Position numbers and translations under genes: made by a program. Source: Acidobacteriota bacterium (GTDB taxonomy: Bacteria; Acidobacteriota; Vicinamibacteria; Vicinamibacterales; UBA8438). From it: DNA of 6,010 nt. Below the pieces are notes generated by a model. The model saw only the letters and a list, made by a program, of their open reading frames with translations, made no database searches and had not been told where the DNA came from. Location of the stretch: NCBI GenBank assembly GCA_012963185.1, contig DTWD01000017.1, positions 1 through 6,010 of the forward strand. The letters are read 5' to 3'. Below are positions 1-6,010 of the stretch, piece by piece (the first letter of the stretch is position 1; the number at the start of each line of letters is the position of its first letter).

Positions 1-1788
1 CGTAAAGTATTCACTACCAGAAGCCTCAACGACATCTCCGTCCCGAAAGACATTCATCCCGGCGCGTTCACCGGAACCATCATGAGTAATGACGATATGC
101 GTCCATTCCCCAGGTGGCATCCTTCTGAGATTCGACGGGGCAACCCGTGGGGCCGGCCGACGGCCCGTCTCAGAATCTTCGTCGCCTGTCAATCGAAACG
201 ACAGCTGTCGCGAACTAATATTCATTGACCAACCGCGGGATCCATCTTCAACGTCGTACTGTCCAGCAACGATATAGTTGCCCTCTTCTTCTGGTTGATA
301 GATCCAAAGTGCCATTGAAAATGCCGTATCCGTGTTCAGGGATAATGAAGGCAACCGCGCCCACGACTCCGCACCAAAAATCAGACTCGGCTGGCCGTCA
401 GGACCTTCAGTGATATGCGAGTTACCTTCAAGGTCAACTGGATAGCGCATCCCATTAAGATCGACTACAGGAGTGGTCGCGTCATCAAGCACAAGACGCA
501 TTCGTTCGGCTGTCGCCTCAAGTGGCGATGCCAATACTTGATATTCCCCAGTCGCGAGCCACTCCGCAAACGTATCTTCCACAGAAGCGGCCCTCCGAGC
601 GATCCGATGATCTAGCTGTGCCGCATCGGCACGAAGACTGTCCCAAAGCGCTCGGTCCGCATCCTCTGGTACCACGAGAATCGGAGGAGGATCCGATACA
701 TTGCCATCCATTACATACTGGGTGGTATTTCGAAAAAACGCCGTCATGGCATAAAACTCGCGCTGCTGTATCGGATCGAATTTATGGTCGTGGCAAGTCG
801 CACACCCGATGGTCAGTCCGAGAAATACGCCGCCAATCGTCTCGGCTCTATCCTTGGCATAAATAGCTTCGTACTCTTCCGGAACAACCCCTCCTTCATT
901 CGTCGTGATGTTATTTCTTTGAAATCCGGTCGCCACAAGTTGGTCAAGGGACGGGTCCGGGAGTAAGTCGCCGGCAATTTGTTCAACCGTAAACTCATCA
1001 AATGGCTTGTTCTCATTGAACGCCTTAATTACCCAGTCACGGTAGGGGTACATTTCACGATAGTTGTCGATATGGACCCCATGTGTATCGCCGTACCTGG
1101 CAGCATCCAGCCAGAAGCGTGCACGATGTTCACCCCAGTGCACAGAAGCTAGAAGCTCTTCTACCAGCGTTTCGTACGCTTCGTCCGAACCATCTGCAAG
1201 AAAACGTTCCAACAGGACCGGGTCAGGCGGCAATCCGGTTAAATCAAGCGCAACACGCCTCGCGATCGTTCGTTTATCGGCTTCCGGTGCCGGTTCGAGA
1301 CCAGTAGCATCCAGTTCAGCAAGAATAAATTGGTCAACCGGATTCCGAACCCACGACTCATTCGAAACAGCGGGCAACACGCTTTTAGTAACTGCTTTGA
1401 AAGCCCAATGCTGATCCCATGATGCTCCTTGATCGATCCATCGCTCAAGAATATCGATCTGCTCATCAGTGAGAGTTTTGTTGGCAGCCACCGGAGGCAT
1501 ACGAAGCCGCTGGTTATCGTGCGTAACGCGCTGATATAGCAAGCTCGAAGACGGATCGCCTGGAACTACTGGTTGTCCATTCGGGCGCTCGGCAAATGCT
1601 CCTTCTTCTGTATCAAGTCGTAAGCGCACCTGCCGCGAACTCTCATCCGGACCATGGCACCGGAAACAATTGTCAGCCAGAATAGGTCGTACCTCCCGCT
1701 GAAAATCAACTGTTTGTCCATCTGCGCCAGAGGGCAACCACAGTAATACAACCGTTACGGTACAAAACAGGATCAGACGGCAGGCCAT
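1..1788 (-). CDS. Secreted PSCyt1-DUF1549-LamG planctomycete-type cytochrome protein (3' end cut by window)
   Basis: An uninterrupted frame of 596 codons reads leftward from ATG 1786-1788 and leaves the window without a stop, so the C-terminus is missing. Residues 1-24 look like a Sec signal peptide (hydrophobic LILF...VVLLWLP, then GADG). Residues 27-125 match PSCyt1: haem-type CFRCH at 41-45 and RMPP at 96-99, whose Met97 could be the distal ligand. Residues 148-355 match DUF1549 (PSCyt2), including LDLTGLPPDP (181-190) and the hallmark GCATCHDHKFDP (328-339) with a second CxxCH. Residues 375-412 look helical. Residues 440-596 resemble a LamG/concanavalin-like sandwich (AFSMALWIYQP at 489-499, EWTHIVITHDG at 561-571). 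Family members normally end in DUF1553, so about 350-450 residues are probably missing. The domain calls are firm. The function is not established: extracytoplasmic electron transfer or a carbohydrate-linked role is inferred from the family. Start choice: GGTGG at 1794-1798 lies 5 bases upstream, and the signal peptide begins directly at this Met. Confidence 0.9.
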   Translation of the reverse strand, partial: MACRLILFCTVTVVLLWLPSGADGQTVDFQREVRPILADNCFRCHGPDESSRQVRLRLDTEEGAFAERPNGQPVVPGDPSSSLLYQRVTHDNQRLRMPPVAANKTLTDEQIDILERWIDQGASWDQHWAFKAVTKSVLPAVSNESWVRNPVDQFILAELDATGLEPAPEADKRTIARRVALDLTGLPPDPVLLERFLADGSDEAYETLVEELLASVHWGEHRARFWLDAARYGDTHGVHIDNYREMYPYRDWVIKAFNENKPFDEFTVEQIAGDLLPDPSLDQLVATGFQRNNITTNEGGVVPEEYEAIYAKDRAETIGGVFLGLTIGCATCHDHKFDPIQQREFYAMTAFFRNTTQYVMDGNVSDPPPILVVPEDADRALWDSLRADAAQLDHRIARRAASVEDTFAEWLATGEYQVLASPLEATAERMRLVLDDATTPVVDLNGMRYPVDLEGNSHITEGPDGQPSLIFGAESWARLPSLSLNTDTAFSMALWIYQPEEEGNYIVAGQYDVEDGSRGWSMNISSRQLSFRLTGDEDSETGRRPAPRVAPSNLRRMPPGEWTHIVITHDGSGERAGMNVFRDGDVVEASGSEYFT

Positions 1789-1798
1789 AAGAACCACC
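1786..1798 (-). promoter_or_regulatory. Ribosome binding site and start codon of the PSCyt1/DUF1549 gene
   Basis: On the minus strand, GGTGG (complement of 1794-1798) is followed by five bases and then ATG (1786-1788). It is a partial Shine-Dalgarno match rather than a strong one. It supports this start because a signal peptide follows immediately. Confidence 0.5.
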
Positions 1799-1828
1799 GG
1801 ACTTTGAAATACGCGTTTAAGGCGTTCA

Positions 1829-1858
1829 TTGCATGAAAAGTTCTAGCACCGTTATAAA
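1829..1858 (+). promoter_or_regulatory. Weak candidate promoter for the isocitrate dehydrogenase gene
   Basis: On the plus strand TTGCAT (1829-1834) and TATAAA (1853-1858) are 18 bases apart. Each is a 4-5 of 6 match to the sigma70 hexamers. The -10 lies on the same TTATAA core as the opposing leftward promoter, so the two would compete for polymerase. A start near 1865 would give a leader of about 210 bases, which is long for this gene. I found no better match closer to the start codon, but a non-sigma70 promoter between 1940 and 2060 cannot be excluded. Confidence 0.25.
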
Positions 1859-1880
1859 GGGCGTGCCCTCCAACTGTCAA
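1851..1880 (-). promoter_or_regulatory. Probable sigma70-type promoter for the PSCyt1/DUF1549 gene
   Basis: On the minus strand a perfect -35 TTGACA (complement of 1875-1880) is followed, after an 18-base spacer, by TATAAC (complement of 1851-1856), which matches five of the six -10 consensus bases. Shifting the -10 by one base gives a 17-base spacer but a weaker hexamer. Transcription would begin near 1843-1845, leaving a leader of about 55 bases before the ATG at 1788. It is the best promoter match in the intergenic region and points at the correct gene. It is a prediction from consensus only. Confidence 0.6.
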
Positions 1881-1902
1881 TGGTCTGACTAAAGAGTCGC
1901 CG

Positions 1903-1941
1903 CACCAATTTGGGCAGGGTGATCTCCCGCCCACCAATTGG
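1903..1941. repeat. Paired CACCAATT direct repeats with CCAATTGG-like dyads
   Basis: CACCAATT occurs at 1903-1910 and again at 1932-1939, with starts 29 bases apart. Each copy runs into a dyad: CCAATTTGG (1905-1913, one extra T) and the perfect palindrome CCAATTGG (1934-1941). Two similar palindromic half-sites about three helical turns apart between divergent promoters resemble an operator for a dimeric regulator. No regulator is encoded in the window and the motif is not one I can name, so the role is inference. Confidence 0.35.
1911..1933. other. Imperfect GC-rich hairpin in the divergent intergenic region
   Basis: TGGGCAGGG (1911-1919) can pair with TCCCGCCCA (1925-1933) around a five-base loop. 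In plus-strand RNA this gives seven Watson-Crick pairs, one A-C mismatch and a closing G-U pair. No run of T follows on either strand, so it is not an intrinsic terminator. It lies between the two CACCAATT copies. If the rightward promoter at 1829-1858 is used, the hairpin falls in the leader of the isocitrate dehydrogenase mRNA. With the leftward promoter it is upstream of the start site. Confidence 0.35.
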
Positions 1942-2062
1942 AAGTCGGTCCCAGTCGCGAAGCGGAAAGTAAAATACCCTAAAGATAAGGTAACCACCAA
2001 CACCAAACCGCCCGAATACGGTACGATCGCGGGCTGAGCAAACACACAGTTCTGTAATCATT

Positions 2063-2080
2063 GAGGTACAGACCGCTATG
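2063..2080 (+). promoter_or_regulatory. Ribosome binding site and start of the isocitrate dehydrogenase gene
   Basis: GAGG at 2063-2066 lies 11 bases before ATG 2078-2080. The spacing is at the long end of normal. The encoded N-terminus aligns with the family from the first residues, which supports this ATG. Confidence 0.6.
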
Positions 2081-4306
2081 TCATCCGCAACAATCATTTG
2101 GACAAGTATTGATGAGGCGCCCGCCCTCGCGAGTCATGCCCTGCTTCCGATCGTCCAGGCTTTTGCTCGAGGTACCGGTATCACCTTCGAAGCCCGTGAC
2201 ATTTCCCTCGCAGGGCGTATCATTGCGGCATTTCCAGAGCGGCTTAGCCCCGAACAACGAATTGACGATGAATTAACGCGCCTTGGTGAATTGGCGAAAA
2301 CATCCGCTGCCAACATCATTAAATTACCAAATATTAGTGCGTCAATACCTCAACTTCAGGCGGCTATAAAGGAGTTACAGGAGCAGGGATACGACATCCC
2401 TGATTATCCGGAAGAACCGTCTAGCGAAGAGCAACAAAACATCCATGGCCGTTTTTCAAAAGTACTCGGATCGGCTGTAAACCCGGTCCTTCGCGAAGGT
2501 AACTCTGACCGACGCGCCGCGACATCCGTAAAATCATTCGCGCAAAAACATCCTCACAGAATGATGAAGGACTGGCCAACGTCCGGCTCAAACACCCGAG
2601 TCGCACATATGCAGGCCAATGATTTTTTTGACAGTGAGCGGTCTCTCGTTCTCAAAGGTTCATGTGATGCTCGGATTGAATTTATTGGCGAAGACCGATC
2701 TATCACCGTACTCAAAGACAGTATCCCTCTACAGGATGGCGAAGTCATAGACACTGCAGTCATGAACGTCAAGATGCTTCGCGAGTTCTACGAAAACGTC
2801 ATGGCCGAAGCAAAACGTGATGGTGCTCTGCTTTCGCTTCATCTTAAAGCCACGATGATGAAAGTGTCAGACCCGGTGATGTTCGGACACTGCGTCAGTG
2901 TTTACTACAAAGATGCATTCGACAAACATGCCAAAGTACTGAGGGAAGCCGGAGTCAATGTCAACAATGGCCTGCAGGGCGTCTTGGACAAACTCCAAAC
3001 CCTACCACCAGCCACACAGATCGCAATCAAGGCTGACCTCGAATCTACCTATTCGACACGTCCCGCCTTAGCAATGGTTGACTCACGTAACGGGATTACC
3101 AACCTACATATCCCAAACAACGTGATTATTGACGCCTCCATGCCGAATGTAGTTCGCGATGGGGGCAAGATGTGGAACAACGCGGATGAATTGCAAGACA
3201 CCGTGGCGATGATTCCTGACCGCAGTTACGCGACCATTTACCAAGCGATTTTGGAAGACTGCCAAGCGCACGGCCAGTTCAATCCATCGACGATGGGCAG
3301 CGTCTCAAATGTTGGACTCATGGCACAGAAAGCGGAAGAGTACGGGTCTCACGACAAAACATTCATGCCTGCGGGTAACGGCGTTATTCGTGTTGTCGAT
3401 TCAGACGGTCGCACACTGCTCGAACAGCAAGTCAGCACGGGAGATATTTTCCGTATGTGCCAAACGAAAAACGAACCGATCCGAGATTGGGTTAAATTAG
3501 CGGTTGCCCGCGCACGTGCATCCAAAACACCGGCGGTGTTTTGGCTTAATCCAGAGCGCGCCCATGACGCATCAATTATTGCTAAGGTCGAGGCGTACCT
3601 CTCCGATCACGACACCACGGACCTAGATATTCGTATCCTAAAGCCGGTTGATGCGATGCGATTTTCGTTGGAGCGAATCCGCCGTGGAGAACACACCATC
3701 TCCGTCACCGGGAATGTACTGAGAGACTACCTCACTGATTTATTTCCAATTCTTGAACTCGGCACGAGCGCTCGGATGCTCTCTATTGTGCCACTCTTAA
3801 ATGGCGGTGGGTTGTTTGAAACAGGCGCAGGAGGTTCGGCTCCCAAACACGTTGAACAAATGGTCAAAGAAGGCCATCTCAGATGGGACTCACTCGGTGA
3901 ATACTGTGCGCTCGTTCCATCTCTCGAAATGATTGCGGAAAAAAGTGGGAACCAGAAAGCAGCGGTATTAGCGAACACCCTTGATACGGCGATCGGCTCT
4001 TATCTCGAGAACGCTCGGTATCCGTCTCGGAAGGTGAACGAAATTGATAACCGAGGCAGTACATACTATCTTGCCCTTTACTGGGCTCAAGCGCTCGCTG
4101 CACAAACCGGAGACTCAGCGCTAAGTGAGCGTTTTCAGGGCATTGCGCAACAGCTCAGTACGCACGAATCAACAATCACCAGTGAGTTACTAGCGGCGCA
4201 AGGACAACCTGTAGATCTCGGCGGTTATTTTCGACCCAACCAGGAAGCCGCATCGAAGGCAATGCGTCCCAGTCACACGTTCAACACAATCATCGACGAC
4301 ATGTAA
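2078..4306 (+). CDS. icd: Monomeric NADP-dependent isocitrate dehydrogenase
   Basis: A complete 742-residue protein of the usual length (about 740) for the monomeric, 80-kDa class of isocitrate dehydrogenase. It converts isocitrate and NADP+ to 2-oxoglutarate, CO2 and NADPH in the cytosolic TCA cycle, and is unrelated in overall sequence to the 45-kDa homodimeric type. Family signatures are clear: [11 protein letters not shown] (83-93), [13 protein letters not shown] (135-147), [13 protein letters not shown] (254-266), EYGSHDKTF (421-429) and [14 protein letters not shown] (581-594). By alignment from memory with the Azotobacter vinelandii enzyme, the substrate and metal residues are all present: Ser132, Asn135, Arg139, Arg145, Lys257, Asp352, Tyr422, Arg549, Asp550 and Asp554. 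The NADP 2'-phosphate contacts His591, Arg602 and Arg651 are also present. There is no signal peptide or membrane segment. The gene is divergent from the cytochrome gene, convergent with the PQQ dehydrogenase gene, and transcribed alone. An active enzyme is expected. Confidence 0.97.
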   Translation: MSSATIIWTSIDEAPALASHALLPIVQAFARGTGITFEARDISLAGRIIAAFPERLSPEQRIDDELTRLGELAKTSAANIIKLPNISASIPQLQAAIKELQEQGYDIPDYPEEPSSEEQQNIHGRFSKVLGSAVNPVLREGNSDRRAATSVKSFAQKHPHRMMKDWPTSGSNTRVAHMQANDFFDSERSLVLKGSCDARIEFIGEDRSITVLKDSIPLQDGEVIDTAVMNVKMLREFYENVMAEAKRDGALLSLHLKATMMKVSDPVMFGHCVSVYYKDAFDKHAKVLREAGVNVNNGLQGVLDKLQTLPPATQIAIKADLESTYSTRPALAMVDSRNGITNLHIPNNVIIDASMPNVVRDGGKMWNNADELQDTVAMIPDRSYATIYQAILEDCQAHGQFNPSTMGSVSNVGLMAQKAEEYGSHDKTFMPAGNGVIRVVDSDGRTLLEQQVSTGDIFRMCQTKNEPIRDWVKLAVARARASKTPAVFWLNPERAHDASIIAKVEAYLSDHDTTDLDIRILKPVDAMRFSLERIRRGEHTISVTGNVLRDYLTDLFPILELGTSARMLSIVPLLNGGGLFETGAGGSAPKHVEQMVKEGHLRWDSLGEYCALVPSLEMIAEKSGNQKAAVLANTLDTAIGSYLENARYPSRKVNEIDNRGSTYYLALYWAQALAAQTGDSALSERFQGIAQQLSTHESTITSELLAAQGQPVDLGGYFRPNQEAASKAMRPSHTFNTIIDDM

Positions 4307-4322
4307 CATGTGACTCGTTCGT
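4307..4322. other. Tail-to-tail junction without a recognisable terminator
   Basis: Only 16 bases separate the isocitrate dehydrogenase stop (TAA 4304-4306) from the stop of the opposing PQQ dehydrogenase (TGA, complement of 4323-4325). The six-base palindrome ACATGT occurs twice around the isocitrate dehydrogenase stop (4299-4304 and 4306-4311), but there is no GC-rich stem followed by a T run on either strand. The two transcripts probably overlap in their 3' ends or end by Rho-dependent termination. Confidence 0.45.
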
Positions 4323-6010
4323 TCAGCACTGACAGTCGAGGGCGAACACCCAAACCAGGCCATCCTGCGGTCCCGAAAGTCTCGAGGCCACATGGGTAGT
4401 GTCGGTATGTAGAGGCTGCGCCCCCATTTGCACCGCGACATATTGCACACCGTCAACGCTATATGACGTCGGGACGCCAAAGCGGTCCGTATTAGTGGGC
4501 AGGTGCCACAACGGCTGTCCTGTTACCGCATCAAACGCTTCAAAAGCAGCTTTTCCGGCACCACCCAAAAACAAAACGTTGCCACCGGTCGCAAGTATTG
4601 AGCCACCGTTCCCGCTAAGAAAATTCCTGGTCCATGCCCGTTCACCGCTATCAACATCCCATGCTTGCAATTCCCCAATGTGGTCTGCGTCATCTCGTGT
4701 ATACGTAATGAATTCAGCCCCGGCGTAACCACGACCCGGTGCGTACACCACGTCTCGCCCTTCCATAGAAGAACAGAGGTTGTTATTTGCCGGAATGTAC
4801 AGCAATCTCGTGACCGGGCTGAAGGCCTCAGGTTGCCAGTTTGTGCCCCCACCGACCGACGGACAAAACTCAACCTGCCGACCCGTTTGAGGAATATGCT
4901 GGGCGTTATATCGGGGACGGCCGGTCTGCAGATCCAATCCTTCAAAAACGTTGTTGTGAACGAATGGCTTACCCTCAATAAAAGACAGTTGGTCTTCAGA
5001 GCGGCTCAGAAACCAAAGGTACCCATTGCGCCCTGCGTGAATGAGCGCCGGAATCGTCTGTCCTCCCCGATCAATATCAATCAGTAACGGCGCGTTCGCT
5101 TCGTCCCAGTCCCATGACCCGTTCCAGTGATATTGGTGATACCCCCGAAGAACACCGGTATCGACATCGAAAGCCACCGTCGAGTTAGTAAACAGATTGT
5201 CGCCAGAACGTCTATCCCCCATCCATGGACCAGGGTTCCCGGTTCCCCAATAACTGACTTTCAGGATAGGGTCGTAATGACCAGTCAACCAAACAGGGCC
5301 AGCACCCGTACGCCATGTCTCACCCGGCCATGTTTCACTGCCGATTTCACCAGGTGATGGAACCGTGTACGTCCGCCACAGTTCTTCACCGGTAACGACA
5401 TCAAGCGCCGTGACAAATCCACGTATTCCTTGTTCTCCACCCGAGGTTCCCACAATTACTTTACCTTCAGCCACCAACGGTGCCATCGTGACGTAATAAC
5501 CACGCCTGTAATCCTCTATGGGCTGCTCCCAAATTACTGTCCCGGACATTGCATCCAATGCAACAACATATGCGTCAAGGGTCCCAACGAACACCTTGTC
5601 CTCGTACAGCGCTACACCTCGGTTCGTCGGATGTCTCGCTACAAGGTTTTCAGGTAGTTGCCGAACGTATCGCCACAATAACTGACCGGTCGCAGCATCG
5701 AGCGCGATGACATGACTCCCAGTCGTAATAAACATCGTGCCATCGTTGACAATTGGAGGTGCCTGATGATGTTCATTAAATACGCCGGTCTGAAATACCC
5801 AGACTGGGGACAAATCAGTCACATTCCGCGAGGTGATTTGATCCAAGGGACTAAATCCCCATCCATTATAGGTCCGCCGATACATCAACCAGTTCTCAGG
5901 TTCTGGGTCACGCAATCGTTCGTCGGACACCCTCAGATAGGAGCGACTTTGCCGAGCATCTAACTCTGGCGACACGCCTACTCGAAACAATAGAAATACC
6001 GACACTGCCA
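4323..6010 (-). CDS. PQQ-dependent alcohol dehydrogenase-type quinoprotein (N-terminus cut by window)
   Basis: The leftward frame is open from the right edge to TGA 4323-4325. The first possible start is GTG 6003-6005 (560 residues), but the segment from there, VSVFLLFRVGV...ELDA, looks like the end of a signal peptide with no basic start, so the true start is probably beyond the window. Numbering from that GTG: an ENWLMYRRTYNGWGFSPLDQI entry segment (37-57), then repeated beta-propeller blades with tryptophan-docking motifs, such as ALDAATGQLLW (101-111), ALDAMSGTVIW (149-159), ALDVVTGEELW (200-210) and AFDAVTGQPLW (490-500). Active-site positions of the methanol dehydrogenase family fit: Glu191 (GGEQGIRGF), Asn257 (GTGNPGPW), Asp299 and Asp301 (WDWD), Arg326 and Trp390. 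Cys381 and Cys411 may form the conserved distal disulfide. There is no C-terminal cytochrome c domain, so it would be type I, passing electrons to a separate acceptor in the periplasm. The substrate is unknown. The usual vicinal Cys-Cys is absent. Confidence 0.92.
   Translation of the reverse strand, partial: AVSVFLLFRVGVSPELDARQSRSYLRVSDERLRDPEPENWLMYRRTYNGWGFSPLDQITSRNVTDLSPVWVFQTGVFNEHHQAPPIVNDGTMFITTGSHVIALDAATGQLLWRYVRQLPENLVARHPTNRGVALYEDKVFVGTLDAYVVALDAMSGTVIWEQPIEDYRRGYYVTMAPLVAEGKVIVGTSGGEQGIRGFVTALDVVTGEELWRTYTVPSPGEIGSETWPGETWRTGAGPVWLTGHYDPILKVSYWGTGNPGPWMGDRRSGDNLFTNSTVAFDVDTGVLRGYHQYHWNGSWDWDEANAPLLIDIDRGGQTIPALIHAGRNGYLWFLSRSEDQLSFIEGKPFVHNNVFEGLDLQTGRPRYNAQHIPQTGRQVEFCPSVGGGTNWQPEAFSPVTRLLYIPANNNLCSSMEGRDVVYAPGRGYAGAEFITYTRDDADHIGELQAWDVDSGERAWTRNFLSGNGGSILATGGNVLFLGGAGKAAFEAFDAVTGQPLWHLPTNTDRFGVPTSYSVDGVQYVAVQMGAQPLHTDTTHVASRLSGPQDGLVWVFALDCQC

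Noticed and set aside
1064..1414. Plus-strand open frame of 116 codons opposite the cytochrome gene
   Set aside because: It is the antisense of a clearly conserved DUF1549 coding region, with a low-complexity Ser/Arg-rich translation and no family resemblance.
1..1788. Possible frameshift or pseudogene in the cytochrome gene
   Set aside because: Translation by hand from ATG 1786-1788 gives exactly 596 in-frame codons to the edge with all motifs in order and no internal stop; it is only truncated by the window.
1911..1933. Hairpin considered as an intrinsic terminator
   Set aside because: No T-run follows the stem on either strand and it lies between divergent genes, where no transcript is expected to end.
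1773..2045. Minus-strand open frame of 90 codons covering the intergenic region and overlapping the cytochrome gene start
   Set aside because: It overlaps the signal-peptide coding part in another frame, has no recognisable domain or good ribosome site, and covers the predicted promoter and repeats.
4523..4978. Minus-strand open frame of 151 codons inside the PQQ dehydrogenase gene
   Set aside because: It is an out-of-frame shadow of a continuous, motif-rich beta-propeller frame on the same strand and shows no coherent domain.
4665..5087. Plus-strand open frame of 140 codons opposite the PQQ dehydrogenase gene
   Set aside because: It is antisense to the active-site region of a well-conserved gene and has no recognisable product.
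1..6010. Search for CRISPR arrays, tRNA genes, IS ends, toxin-antitoxin or defence modules
   Set aside because: I saw no regularly spaced repeats, tRNA-like cloverleaf, transposase or small paired genes. Nearly all of the window is explained by three recognisable metabolic or redox genes.

Overview
This window holds three protein-coding genes and one well-defined intergenic gap. I see no RNA genes, mobile elements or CRISPR. Base composition looks balanced, near 50% GC by eye. A planctomycete-type cytochrome of the PSCyt1/DUF1549 class next to a PQQ-dependent alcohol dehydrogenase suggests a Gram-negative, aerobic, probably environmental or marine bacterium. PSCyt1/DUF1549 proteins are most abundant in Planctomycetes and Verrucomicrobia but also occur in Acidobacteria-like and other lineages, so I do not assign a phylum.

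Layout. (1) Positions 1-1788, minus strand: the first 596 codons of a secreted cytochrome-like protein, with a signal peptide, a PSCyt1 haem motif, a DUF1549 region with a second CxxCH, and a LamG-like beta-sandwich. It runs off the left edge, and the expected C-terminal DUF1553 part is not in the window. (2) Positions 1789-2077: a 289-base divergent intergenic region with a good sigma70-type promoter pointing left, a weaker one pointing right, paired CCAATT dyads and a hairpin. (3) Positions 2078-4306, plus strand: a complete monomeric NADP-dependent isocitrate dehydrogenase, with every catalytic residue I can place conserved. (4) Positions 4323-6010, minus strand: a periplasmic PQQ-dependent dehydrogenase beta-propeller, essentially complete but with its N-terminus cut by the right edge. 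It converges on the isocitrate dehydrogenase gene with only 16 bases between the stop codons.

Function. The two minus-strand genes both encode exported redox proteins. The PQQ enzyme would oxidise an alcohol or sugar-like substrate in the periplasm. The PSCyt/DUF1549 protein is a haem-binding protein of unproven role, in a family often linked to polysaccharide breakdown. The cytosolic isocitrate dehydrogenase between them is a core TCA-cycle enzyme that makes NADPH. Nothing shows that the three form one pathway, and the opposing orientations rule out a single operon. I did not find an undescribed system. The most useful observations are the Asp-x-Asp lanthanide-type signature and missing vicinal cysteines in the PQQ enzyme, and the structured divergent promoter region.
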